Shown piece by piece: positions 6,138 to 14,391 of a stretch of 64,000 bases of DNA. Below the pieces are notes generated by a model. The model ran no database searches, was not told the DNA's origin, and was given only the letters and a program-made list of their open reading frames with translations. Position 1 is the first letter of the stretch. Each line of letters opens with the position of its first letter. Where the stretch lies: contig NZ_BJWH01000017.1 of assembly GCF_007990265.1 (NCBI RefSeq), forward strand, positions 30,072-94,071. Reading direction: 5' to 3'. The DNA is from Cellulomonas terrae (GTDB lineage: Bacteria; Actinomycetota; Actinomycetes; Actinomycetales; Cellulomonadaceae). The position numbers were made by a program, and so were the translations under genes.

Positions 6138-8612
6138 GTGACGGACAACACGACTCCCATCGCCACCCCTGAGCACACCGTGGACGGTTTCGTCAGAGAG
6201 TTCCTGCGGGAGCTCAACTTCGGGCAGGGCACCGACCTGACGCGCGCCTCGGTGAACGACAAGTACCTGGCCATGGCGCGCACCGTGCGCCACTACCTGA
6301 TGGTCCGCTGGCTGGCCACGCTGCGCCGGCAGTACCAGCTGCAGGCGAAGTCGGTCGCGTACCTGTCGGCGGAGTTCCTCCTGGGCCGGCAGCTGGACAA
6401 CGCGCTGCTCGCCGCCGACCTGGACGAGGTCGTCGAGGAAGGGCTCGCCTCCCTCGGTATCGACCTGGCGGAGCTGCGTGAGGCGGAGGTCGAGCCCGGT
6501 CTGGGCAACGGCGGCCTCGGCCGGCTCGCCGCGTGCTTCATCGACTCGCTCGCGACGATGAACGTCCCCTGCATCGGGTACGGCATCCGCTACGAGTACG
6601 GGATCTTCCGGCAGACGTTCGTCGACGGCTGGCAGGTGGAGAAGCCCGACAACTGGCTGGCGCTCGGGTCGCCGTGGGAGTTCCCGCACCCGGAGTCGGC
6701 CGTGACGGTCGACTTCGGCGGGCACACCGAGCAGTACACCGACGAGTCGGGGACGACCCGGAGCAGGTGGGTGCCGGGCTGGAGCGTCCTCGGCGTCCCG
6801 TACAACTACATGGTCCCGGGCTTCGAGAACGGCCGCGTGAACACCCTGCGGCTGTGGAGCGCCCGCGCGACGCGTGCGTTCGACCTGGAGATCTTCAACG
6901 CCGGCGACTACGCGCAGGCCGTCCGGGCGCAGACGTTCGCGGAGAACATCTCCAAGGTGCTCTACCCGGAGGACTCCACGCCGCAGGGCAAGGAGCTGCG
7001 CCTGCAGCAGCAGTACTTCTTCGTCGCGTGCTCGCTGCGCGACTTCCTCGACCAGGTGCTCCCGCACGACTTCGACCTGCGCAACCTGCCCGACCGCATC
7101 GTGTTCCAGCTCAACGACACCCATCCCGTCATCGCGATCCCGGAGCTCATGCGGATCCTCGTCGACGAGCGCGGCTGGGAGTGGTCCGAGGCCTGGGCCA
7201 TCACGCAGAAGTGCTTCGCGTACACCTGCCACACCCTGCTGCCCGAGGCCCTCGAGGTCTGGTCGGTGGAGCTCCTCGGCAAGCTGCTGCCGCGGCACCT
7301 CGAGATCATCTACCGGATCAACGAGGACTTCATGGCCGAGCTGCGGGAGGCCTACCCGGACGACGAGCTGCGGGTGCGCCGCATGTCGATCATCGCCGAG
7401 TACCCCGAGCGCGCGGTCCGCATGGCCTACCTGGCGACGGTCGCCGGCTCGAAGGTCAACGGTGTGGCCGCGCTGCACTCGCAGCTGCTCAAGGACAAGG
7501 TCCTGCACGACTTCTCCGACCACTACCCGGACAAGTTCACCAACGTCACCAACGGCGTCACCCCGCGACGGTTCGTCCGGCTGGCGAACCCGGGACTGTC
7601 GGAGCTGATCACCTCGGCGATCGGCGACGGCTGGGTCACCGACCTCGACAAGCTCCAGGAGCTCGAGCCGCTGGCCGACGACGCCGACTTCCGGGCAGCG
7701 TTCCGGCAGGTCAAGCGCGCGAACAAGCTCCGGCTGGTCGACGTGCTGGCCGAGCGCGACGGCATCACGGTCGACCCCGACACGATGCTCGACGTCATGG
7801 TCAAGCGCCTGCACGAGTACAAGCGGCAGACCCTCAAGCTCCTGCACGTCGTCACGCTGTACGACCAGGTGACGTCGGGCGCCGTCAAGATCGAGGACGT
7901 CACCCCGCGGACGTTCGCGTTCGGCGCCAAGGCGGCTCCGGGCTACCGGATGGCCAAGCAGACGATCGGGCTGATCAACGCGGTCGGCCGGGTCGTCAAC
8001 AACGACCCCGCGCTGCAGGGCCGGCTCACGGTCGCGTTCCCGGCCAACTACAACGTGACGCTCGCCGAGAAGCTCATCCCCGCGGCGGACCTGTCGGAGC
8101 AGATCTCGCTCGCCGGCAAGGAGGCGTCGGGGACGGGCAACATGAAGTTCGCGCTCAACGGGGCCCTGACCATCGGCACCGACGACGGCGCGAACGTCGA
8201 GATCCGCGAGCTCGTCGGCGACGACAACTTCTTCCTGTTCGGCCTGCTGGAGCCCGAGGTCGCGGAGATCGTGGACCGCGGGTACCACCCGACGTCCTAC
8301 TACGAGGAGAACCGCTCCCTGCGGCACGCGCTCGACCTCATCGCGTCCGGGGCGTTCTCGGGCGGCGACCGGGCGACGTTCGAGCCCATCGTGTCCAACC
8401 TGCTGTCCGAGGACCGGTTCCTGGTCCTCGCCGACTACCAGGCGTACATCGACGCCCAGGAGCGGGTCGACGAGGCGTACGCGGACACCGAGGCGTGGAC
8501 GCGTTCGGCGGTGCTCAACGTGGCCCGGTCGGGCTTCTTCTCCTCCGACCGCAGCATGCGTGACTACATCGACCGGATCTGGCACACCCACCCCGTCCCC
8601 CCGGAGCGGTAA
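6138..8612 (+). CDS. glgP: Glycogen/maltodextrin phosphorylase
   Basis: An 824-residue GT35 enzyme that releases glucose-1-phosphate from the non-reducing ends of alpha-1,4-glucans using pyridoxal phosphate. The PLP-lysine motif EASGTGNMKFALNGALTIGT is complete, with the lysine at about residue 670. Other family blocks include GNGGLGRLAACF (about 118-129), QLNDTHP and VKRLHEYKRQTL. Length matches bacterial enzymes (790-840). The GTG at 6138 is preceded by a weak GAGG; an in-frame GTG at 6129 is an alternative. The gene diverges from the holin-like gene and ends in a strong hairpin, so it is probably monocistronic. Confidence 0.95.
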   Translation: MTDNTTPIATPEHTVDGFVREFLRELNFGQGTDLTRASVNDKYLAMARTVRHYLMVRWLATLRRQYQLQAKSVAYLSAEFLLGRQLDNALLAADLDEVVEEGLASLGIDLAELREAEVEPGLGNGGLGRLAACFIDSLATMNVPCIGYGIRYEYGIFRQTFVDGWQVEKPDNWLALGSPWEFPHPESAVTVDFGGHTEQYTDESGTTRSRWVPGWSVLGVPYNYMVPGFENGRVNTLRLWSARATRAFDLEIFNAGDYAQAVRAQTFAENISKVLYPEDSTPQGKELRLQQQYFFVACSLRDFLDQVLPHDFDLRNLPDRIVFQLNDTHPVIAIPELMRILVDERGWEWSEAWAITQKCFAYTCHTLLPEALEVWSVELLGKLLPRHLEIIYRINEDFMAELREAYPDDELRVRRMSIIAEYPERAVRMAYLATVAGSKVNGVAALHSQLLKDKVLHDFSDHYPDKFTNVTNGVTPRRFVRLANPGLSELITSAIGDGWVTDLDKLQELEPLADDADFRAAFRQVKRANKLRLVDVLAERDGITVDPDTMLDVMVKRLHEYKRQTLKLLHVVTLYDQVTSGAVKIEDVTPRTFAFGAKAAPGYRMAKQTIGLINAVGRVVNNDPALQGRLTVAFPANYNVTLAEKLIPAADLSEQISLAGKEASGTGNMKFALNGALTIGTDDGANVEIRELVGDDNFFLFGLLEPEVAEIVDRGYHPTSYYEENRSLRHALDLIASGAFSGGDRATFEPIVSNLLSEDRFLVLADYQAYIDAQERVDEAYADTEAWTRSAVLNVARSGFFSSDRSMRDYIDRIWHTHPVPPER

Positions 8613-8622
8613 CGACCCGACG

Positions 8623-8666
8623 ACGTCCGAGGAAGTGAGCGCTCCAGCACTCACTTCCTCGGACGT
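8623..8666 (+). terminator. Terminator of glgP (ACGTCCGAG-type hairpin)
   Basis: ACGTCCGAGGAAGTGAG (8623-8639) and CTCACTTCCTCGGACGT (8650-8666) form a perfect 17-bp stem with a 10-nt loop, 10 nt after the stop codon. The outer arm recurs in another hairpin at 56549-56594. Confidence 0.85.
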
Positions 8667-8686
8667 TGCTGTCTCGTCGTGGGGCC

Positions 8687-8692
8687 TACCCT
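8687..8692 (+). promoter_or_regulatory. -10 box for leaderless DUF5997 gene
   Basis: TACCCT ends 6 nt before the GTG at 8699, with no Shine-Dalgarno sequence in between, so the transcript would begin at or next to the start codon. Confidence 0.5.
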
Positions 8693-8698
8693 TGACGG

Positions 8699-9115
8699 GT
8701 GACACCCGCGAAGAAGTCCCAGGAGATGAAGGCGTCCACGGCCGCCGCCAAGCTCGACGTGTACCTGCCGGCGACCCCGGAGGACTTCCAGAACCGGATG
8801 ATCACGCGTGACGAGCTGTCGGAGCTGCAGCGCACGCCTCCGCAGTGGCTGGTGGACCTGCGTCGCGACGGGCCGCACCCGCGCAGCGTCATCGCCGGGC
8901 GCCTGCGCATCTCGATCAGCGGCCTCGCTCGCGGCGGGATCACGGACCCGCTGACCACCGAGCAGATCGAGCAGCTGCAGGCCGAGCCGCCGAACTGGCT
9001 GGTCCGCGAGCGCGAGATCGCCGCCCAGGTCCGCCTGGAGGAGCGGCTGCAGGAGTCGCGCGAGGCCGACCGCAAGGCCGAGGCGGACCGCAGGGCGGCG
9101 TCGGGGAAGTCCTGA
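8699..9115 (+). CDS. DUF5997-type small actinobacterial protein
   Basis: A 138-residue, soluble protein with two copies of a short motif: LSELQRTPPQWLVDLRR at about 40-56 and IEQLQAEPPNWLVRERE at about 90-106, separated by an HTH-like segment SVIAGRLRISISGLARGGI. This layout agrees with my memory of the actinobacterial DUF5997 family (not checked). The C-terminus is a charged Arg/Glu/Ala helix. No enzymatic motif is visible; the central segment could bind nucleic acid. The GTG at 8699 is chosen because of the TACCCT box at leaderless spacing; an in-frame ATG at 8726 directly after AGGAG is a less likely alternative. It converges end to end with the APC permease. Confidence 0.65.
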   Translation: MTPAKKSQEMKASTAAAKLDVYLPATPEDFQNRMITRDELSELQRTPPQWLVDLRRDGPHPRSVIAGRLRISISGLARGGITDPLTTEQIEQLQAEPPNWLVREREIAAQVRLEERLQESREADRKAEADRRAASGKS

Positions 9116-10645
9116 TCAGAGGCCGCCGCGGGGCGGCTCGAAGTCGGGGACGAGCACGGGCGTCTCGCGGTTGAGGGACTCGCCGCGGAAGAACGGCCGC
9201 AGTGACATCTTCGCGGCGCACGCGACCATGAGCGGCACGCCGAGCGCGAGCATCCCGACGCCGATGACGAAGACGCCGCCGACGCCGCCGAAGCTGGTGT
9301 AGCCGTACTCGGGGTCGAGCATGTCCCGGGCGGAGATGCCGAACGCCCACACCATCCCGAGGCCACCGAGCACCGGGAACAGTCCGCGCAGGAAGAAGTT
9401 GCGGGCGCTGCGGAAGATGGAGCGCCAGAAGTACGCGACGCACGCGAACGCGGTGACGGCGTAGTAGAACGCCACGGCGAGGCCGAGCGACGCGATCGAG
9501 TCGAACAGGGCGTCCTCGCTGAGCAGCTTGAGCACGATGTAGAAGACGCCGGCGGTGACGCCCATGACGATCGTGGAGAACGACGGCGTCTTGAAGACGG
9601 GGTGCACGCGGGCGAACTGTCCGGGCACGGCCTTGTAGACGGCCATCGCGAGGGTGCCGCGGGCGGTCGGCAGGATCGTGGTCTGCGTCGACGCGGTGGC
9701 GGACACCGCGATGACCAGCAGGAGGACGAACGCCATGACCGGTCCGAGCATGGGGCCTCCGAGGACGGTGACGACGTCGTCGATGTTGGCCTCGTTGTTC
9801 AGGCCGATCCCCGTCGTGCCGAACCCCGCGTAGGCCTGCACGGCCACGGCGACCAGGCAGTAGGTGACCAGCAGGATGACGGTGGCCAGCACGGCGGCGC
9901 GACCGGGCGTGCGCGCGAGGTCCTTGGTCTCCTCGTTCACCGCCAGGCACGCGTCCCAGCCCCAGTAGATGAACAGGCACAGGATGACGGCGGCCGCGAT
10001 GGCCGACGAGGACAGCCCGGCGGGGTTGAACCAGTCCCACTGCGGCAGCACCGCCTGCGGGCCCGCGGTGCCGGCGTAGACCTTCCAGAGCGCCAGGATG
10101 CTGAGGGTGCCGAGCACGACGAACTGGAACACGACCAGGATGTTCTGCAGCCGTTCGCTGACGAGGATGCCGCGGTAGCTCACCCACGTCATGGCCGCGA
10201 TGAACCCGACGCCGAGCAGCAGGACGGCGATGCGGTTCTCCGCCACGGAGTCGAGCCCGAACGCGCGCAGGAAGTAGACGGCGGCGACCTCGGCGACGTT
10301 GGCGAGGACGATGATCCCGGAGACCGCCAGGCCCCAGCCGCCCATCCAGCCGACCCACGGGCCGAGCGCCTTCGACCCCCACGTGAACGTGGTCCCGCAG
10401 TCCGGCATCACCGAGTTGAGCTCGCGGTACGCGATGGCCGTCAGCAGCATCGGGACGAACGCGATGAGGAACATGGCGGGCGACTTCTCCCCGACCGCGA
10501 GCACCACGTAGCCGAGAGTCGCGGCGAGCGAGTACGCCGGGGCCGTCGACGCGAGGCCGATGACGGTGTTGCCCCAGAGCCCGAGGGTCCCGGAGCTCAG
10601 CCCCTTGGCGGGTGCAGGCGACTCCTCGGTCACGGCACTGCTCAT
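9116..10645 (-). CDS. APC family amino acid/polyamine permease
   Basis: A 509-residue membrane protein with about twelve transmembrane segments. The first helix block GLWGNTVIGLASTAPAYSLAATLG at about 23-46 is the unwound TM1 substrate/ion site typical of the amino acid-polyamine-organocation superfamily; CGTTFTWGSKALGPWVGWMGGW (TM3 region) and NEETKDLARTPGRA (the conserved loop after TM6) are also present. It probably imports an amino acid or amine; the substrate cannot be read from sequence. GGGAGG lies 7 nt upstream of the ATG. It stands alone and converges with the DUF5997 gene without any gap. Confidence 0.88.
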   Translation of the reverse strand: MSSAVTEESPAPAKGLSSGTLGLWGNTVIGLASTAPAYSLAATLGYVVLAVGEKSPAMFLIAFVPMLLTAIAYRELNSVMPDCGTTFTWGSKALGPWVGWMGGWGLAVSGIIVLANVAEVAAVYFLRAFGLDSVAENRIAVLLLGVGFIAAMTWVSYRGILVSERLQNILVVFQFVVLGTLSILALWKVYAGTAGPQAVLPQWDWFNPAGLSSSAIAAAVILCLFIYWGWDACLAVNEETKDLARTPGRAAVLATVILLVTYCLVAVAVQAYAGFGTTGIGLNNEANIDDVVTVLGGPMLGPVMAFVLLLVIAVSATASTQTTILPTARGTLAMAVYKAVPGQFARVHPVFKTPSFSTIVMGVTAGVFYIVLKLLSEDALFDSIASLGLAVAFYYAVTAFACVAYFWRSIFRSARNFFLRGLFPVLGGLGMVWAFGISARDMLDPEYGYTSFGGVGGVFVIGVGMLALGVPLMVACAAKMSLRPFFRGESLNRETPVLVPDFEPPRGGL

Positions 10646-10877
10646 CGGACCTCCCGGCTCGCGTCGTCGCGGTGCCCCCGAAACCGGACAGTACTCCCGA
10701 GAGGTTGCCCCCGGGCGGACCCTCGCCCCTGAACCTGGCGCCCCTCCCGCGAACGTGCGGCTCTGTCGGCCGCCACGCCCGCGCACCCAGCCATGAGGGA
10801 CGTGGCAGCACCGGTCGGCGGCCCTCATGGCTTGTTCGTCAGCGGGAGGGGGAGGGGGCCTGCGTGGTGCCTGCCGG
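10646..10877. other. Intergenic region upstream of the APC permease
   Basis: This stretch holds the promoter of the leftward permease and the hairpin that follows the LysR-type protein. I see no open frame with coding character in it and no further repeat. Confidence 0.4.
10789..10832 (-). terminator. Hairpin downstream of the LysR-type domain gene
   Basis: AGCCATGAGGG (10789-10799) and CCCTCATGGCT (10822-10832) form a perfect 11-bp stem with a 22-nt loop, 45 nt past the stop codon of the leftward gene. The loop is long for a terminator, so a protein-binding site is also possible. Confidence 0.5.
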
Positions 10878-11687
10878 TCAGCGGCCGGGGCGGGGCTTGC
10901 GGGGGTTGGGCCTCTTCGACGAGCGGGTCGACGACGACCGTGCGGACCCGCCCTTGCCGGCGCCCTTGCCCTTCCCGGACGCGCCCGTGGTCGACCCGCC
11001 CCCGCCCTTGCCGGAGGCCGCCGCACCCTTGCCGGACCCGCCCGGCTTGCGGCCACGGACAGTCGGCTCGGGGGCGGGCGGGGCGCCGCGGCCGCGGGAG
11101 CTCGTGGCCGTCCGGCCACGGACGATGCCGATGATCTCCTCGGTCAGGTCGTCGTAGCGGTCGGTGACCCAGGCGAGGCCGACGGCGGACCCGGGGGCGT
11201 CGCGCACGAGGCGTGCCGTGAGGCCACGGCGCTGGTGCAGGCGGCCGAGCGACTGCGGCACGACCAGGACGCCGATGCCTGCGGCGACGAGGTCGATCGC
11301 GTCGGCCGTCGTGGGGATGGGGTCGCCCGCGAACGGGGTGCCGGGCGGGTCGGTCCAGTGCAGCTGGTCGTCGAGGGGCACGAGGAGCGTCTCGTCGTCG
11401 AGGTCGGCGGCGTCGACCTCCTCCACGACGCTGACGACGTGGTCCTTCGGGACGACGACGACGGTGGCCTCGGTGTACAGGGAGATCGTCGACAGGTCGT
11501 CGCCGACGACCGGCAGCCGCACGAGGGCGACGTCCGCCCCACCGGACCGCAGGACCGCCTCGGCGTCGCCGGGGGACGTGTGCACGAGCTCGACCGGGAC
11601 GTCCGGCAGCCGCTGCTGCCAGACGCGCAGCCAGCGGTCGGGGTTGACGCCGGGCACGAGCGCGAGACGGAACACGGCAGCGGTCAT
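10878..11687 (-). CDS. Solo LysR substrate-binding domain with basic C-terminal tail
   Basis: Residues 1-190 resemble the LysR effector-binding domain: RLALVPGVNPDRWLRVWQQ, a hinge-like PLDDQLHW segment, and AIDLVAAGIGVLVVPQSL, the conserved dimer-interface strand. The usual N-terminal winged helix-turn-helix is missing; the frame begins directly with the ligand-binding domain. The last 75 residues are a low-complexity tail of Lys, Arg, Gly and Ser (GKGKGAGKGG, RPNPRKPRPGR) that could bind nucleic acid non-specifically. It follows trmB by 16 bp on the same strand and is probably co-transcribed. It may be a ligand sensor lacking sequence-specific DNA binding; function unproven. Confidence 0.75.
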   Translation of the reverse strand: MTAAVFRLALVPGVNPDRWLRVWQQRLPDVPVELVHTSPGDAEAVLRSGGADVALVRLPVVGDDLSTISLYTEATVVVVPKDHVVSVVEEVDAADLDDETLLVPLDDQLHWTDPPGTPFAGDPIPTTADAIDLVAAGIGVLVVPQSLGRLHQRRGLTARLVRDAPGSAVGLAWVTDRYDDLTEEIIGIVRGRTATSSRGRGAPPAPEPTVRGRKPGGSGKGAAASGKGGGGSTTGASGKGKGAGKGGSARSSSTRSSKRPNPRKPRPGR

Positions 11688-11703
11688 GGGGTGCTCCCCG
11701 TGG

Positions 11704-12444
11704 TCATCGGAACCGCCGGAACACCACGTCGCGCACCTCGTGGCCGAGGTCGAGTCCGCGCTGCTCGAACTTGGTGACGGGGCGGTGCGCAGGGCGCGGG
11801 GCGAAGCCGTCGGCGGTGTTCTCCAGGAAGGGGTCCGCGCTGAGGGCCTCGAGCATGGCGTCGGCGTAGTCCACCCAGTCCGTCGCGCAGTGCAGCGTGC
11901 CGCCCACGCGCAGCCGCGACCGCAGCAGGGCCACGTGGGACGGCTGCACGAGCCGGCGCTTGTGGTGGCGGGCCTTCGGCCACGGGTCGGGGAAGAACAC
12001 GTGGATCGCGTCGAGGGACTCCTCGGGCACGGCGGTCCGCACGAGGTCGAGGGCGTCGCCGTGGGCGACCCGGACGTTCGTCAGGCCGGCGCGGTCGAGC
12101 AGACCCAGCAGGTTCGCGACGCCAGGCAGGTGCGCCTCGACGGCGAGGTAGTCGCGCGACGGGTCCGCAGCGGCCATCGTCGCGGTCGTCTCACCCATGC
12201 CGGAGCCGATCTCCAGGACGAGCGGTGCGGACCGGCCGAAGAGCGCGACGACGTCCAGGGAGCCGTCGGCCGTCCGCGGCATCGGCGAGTCCGCGTCGTG
12301 CACCGAGAAGCCGAGCCGCGGCCACAGGAACCGCAGGGCGTCCTCCCGCTCGCGGCCCAGGGGCGCGCGGCGCGGGTGGAACGTGCGCAGCGGCTCGTGG
12401 GGGCGCGCGGCCACGTGCCGGAACGCGTCGGACGGGAGGCTCAC
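11704..12444 (-). CDS. trmB: tRNA (guanine-N7-)-methyltransferase
   Basis: A 246-residue SAM-dependent enzyme that methylates G46 in the tRNA variable loop. Motif I is LVLEIGSGMGETTATMA at about 67-83; the family-specific block FFPDPWPKARHHKRRLVQ at about 146-163 and the C-terminal TKFEQRGLDLGHEV are complete. The GTG at 12444 is chosen because TAGGCT lies 8 nt upstream with no ribosome binding site, the pattern of a leaderless message in this window; the protein then begins VSLPSDAFRHV. It leads a two-gene unit with the solo LysR-type domain protein. Confidence 0.93.
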   Translation of the reverse strand: MSLPSDAFRHVAARPHEPLRTFHPRRAPLGREREDALRFLWPRLGFSVHDADSPMPRTADGSLDVVALFGRSAPLVLEIGSGMGETTATMAAADPSRDYLAVEAHLPGVANLLGLLDRAGLTNVRVAHGDALDLVRTAVPEESLDAIHVFFPDPWPKARHHKRRLVQPSHVALLRSRLRVGGTLHCATDWVDYADAMLEALSADPFLENTADGFAPRPAHRPVTKFEQRGLDLGHEVRDVVFRRFR

Positions 12445-12496
12445 GATCCGCCAGCCTAGGCGCCGCCGTCGGGCGTCCGGGACGTGACCGCCCGGG

Positions 12497-13279
12497 TCAG
12501 GTCGCGCCGACGGGTGAGATGAGTGCGAAGACCTCGCCGAACGGTCCGGAGACGATCGCCATGCGCCCGAACGTGCTGTCCGTCGGCGGACTGACGACGG
12601 TGCCGCCCAGCTCGGACACCTGTGCGGCCGAGGCGTCGGTGTCGGTGACCGCGAAGTAGATCGTCCACGCGGCGGGTGCGTCGGTCCCGGCCTGGGGTCC
12701 GTAGCCACCGATGCCGGCCGCGGGGTGGCCGTCGAGGGACAGGGTCGCGTAGGTGAAGCCGGGGGCGCCGAGGTCCTCGACGTCGTACCCGAACACCTGC
12801 TGGTAGAACGCGACGGCGGCCGGCTGGTCGTGCACCAGGACCTCGCACCACACCATGGAGCCGGGCTCGTCGGTCACGTCCCACCCGGTGTGCGACGCCG
12901 CCTCCCAGATCCCGAACACGGCACCGGCGGTGTCGACGACGATCGCCATGCTGCCGAAGTCCAGGATCGGCATCGCGGGCACGACCTCCTTGCCGCCGGC
13001 CTCGGCGACCGCCGCGACGGTCGCCACGAGGTCGTCGCTGGCGAGGTACACGCACCAGGCGGGCGGCGGGGCGGGGTCGTCGCTCATCGGCTCGCCGATG
13101 CCCACGACGCGCCGGTCACCGACGTAGGCCTGCGTGTAGTAGCCGGTCTCGGGTCCGCCGACCTCGAACTGCCAGCCGAGCAGGGGACCGTAGAACGCGC
13201 GGGCGACCGCCAGGTCGGGAACGGTGATGTCGGCCCAGGCCGGGGTGCCGGGCGGCCAGGCCTCGCGTCGGGTGGTCAT
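12497..13279 (-). CDS. VOC family protein with two glyoxalase-like domains
   Basis: A 260-residue protein made of two tandem vicinal-oxygen-chelate modules. The first opens PAWADITVPDLAVARAFYGPLLGW (about 14-37), the second MVWCEVLVHDQPAAVAFYQQVFGY (about 140-163), each followed by the beta strands of a glyoxalase/bleomycin-resistance fold and closed by segments such as FGIWEA and GEVFALI. Such two-domain proteins occur as hydroxylase-like or antibiotic-binding proteins in actinobacteria. Metal ligands cannot be assigned with confidence, so the reaction is unknown. The ATG at 13279 is adopted; it is divergent from the CDF transporter. Confidence 0.85.
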   Translation of the reverse strand: MTTRREAWPPGTPAWADITVPDLAVARAFYGPLLGWQFEVGGPETGYYTQAYVGDRRVVGIGEPMSDDPAPPPAWCVYLASDDLVATVAAVAEAGGKEVVPAMPILDFGSMAIVVDTAGAVFGIWEAASHTGWDVTDEPGSMVWCEVLVHDQPAAVAFYQQVFGYDVEDLGAPGFTYATLSLDGHPAAGIGGYGPQAGTDAPAAWTIYFAVTDTDASAAQVSELGGTVVSPPTDSTFGRMAIVSGPFGEVFALISPVGAT

Positions 13280-13379
13280 GCGACCAGCCAACACCAGGCC
13301 TGTGCCGGTCGCGCGCTGACGGGCACAGGTGCGCGTCGACCGGGAGACACCGGGCAAGGGGGTGTGCTACTCACGTGAC

Positions 13380-14342
13380 ATGGCGGACGCGGACGCACCG
13401 ACGGAGGTCGCCGCGGGGTCGTCGGCGTCGGAGAGCACCCTGACGGTGGTCGTCGCGTTCGGCGCGAACCTGCTCGTCGCGGTCGCGAAGTCCGCGGCGG
13501 CCGTGATCACCGGGTCGGCGTCGATGCTCGCGGAGGCCGCGCACTCCTGGGCGGACACCGGGAACGAGGTCTTCCTGATCATCGCCCAGCGCAGGGCGGC
13601 CAAGCCCGCCGACGAGGAGCACCCCTTCGGCTTCGGCCGGGAGGTCTACGTGTGGTCGCTGTTCGCGGCGATCGGGCTGTTCGCGGTGGGTGCGGGGGTG
13701 TCGATCACGCACGGCATCTCGGAGCTGGTCCACCCGGAGCCGGCCGGCGACTTCGTCGTCGCGTACGTCGTCCTCGCGGTGGCGTTCGTCCTGGAGGGGA
13801 TCTCGTTCCTGCAGGCCTCACGGCAGGCGAAGCGGGCCGCCGCGACGCAGGAGCGGGACCTCCTGGACCACGTCCTGGAGACCTCCGACCCGACCGTGCG
13901 CGCGGTGTTCTTCGAGGACGCGGCCGCGCTGCTCGGCATCCTCGTCGCGGCGCTGGGCATCGGGCTGCACCAGGCGACCAGGTCCCCGGTGCCCGACGCG
14001 GTCGGGTCGATCCTGGTCGGCGTGCTTCTCGCGGTCGTCGCGGTCGTCCTCATCGACCGCAACCGCCGGTTCCTCGTCGGCCAGGTGGCCGACCCTCGGG
14101 CGAACGCCGCGGCCGTCCGCGCGCTGCTGGCCCTGCCGGAGGTCGAGCGGGTCACCGAGCTGCGGCTGGAGTTCGTGGGTGCGCGGCAGGTGTACCTGAC
14201 GGGGGCGGTGGACCTGACCGGGAACCCGGCCGAGGACGCCGCGTCGCACGTGCTGGCGTCGCTGGAGCGGAAGCTGGCCCGCACGCCCGCCGTCGTCGGG
14301 GCGACGCTCTCGCTCTCCGAGCCCCAGGACCCGGCGCTGTGA
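13380..14342 (+). CDS. Cation diffusion facilitator (CDF) metal transporter
   Basis: A 320-residue protein with six hydrophobic segments and a C-terminal cytoplasmic domain. TM2 carries AEAAHSWADTGNEVFL (about 50-65), the HxxxD zinc-binding pattern of CDF exporters; HPFGFGREVYVWSLFAA follows, and TM5 has FEDAAALLGILVAALG with an Asp in the HxxxD position region. The family exports Zn, Co, Fe or Mn in exchange for protons. The domain DLTGNPAEDAASHVLASLERKL resembles the ferredoxin-like metal-sensing C-terminus. The ATG at 13380 lacks a clear Shine-Dalgarno sequence. It precedes the ClC-type gene by 49 bp and could be co-transcribed. Confidence 0.88.
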   Translation: MADADAPTEVAAGSSASESTLTVVVAFGANLLVAVAKSAAAVITGSASMLAEAAHSWADTGNEVFLIIAQRRAAKPADEEHPFGFGREVYVWSLFAAIGLFAVGAGVSITHGISELVHPEPAGDFVVAYVVLAVAFVLEGISFLQASRQAKRAAATQERDLLDHVLETSDPTVRAVFFEDAAALLGILVAALGIGLHQATRSPVPDAVGSILVGVLLAVVAVVLIDRNRRFLVGQVADPRANAAAVRALLALPEVERVTELRLEFVGARQVYLTGAVDLTGNPAEDAASHVLASLERKLARTPAVVGATLSLSEPQDPAL

Positions 14343-14391
14343 CGCGCGTGCCGCCCGACACCGACCACCGTCACCTCGAAGGAGTACGCAG

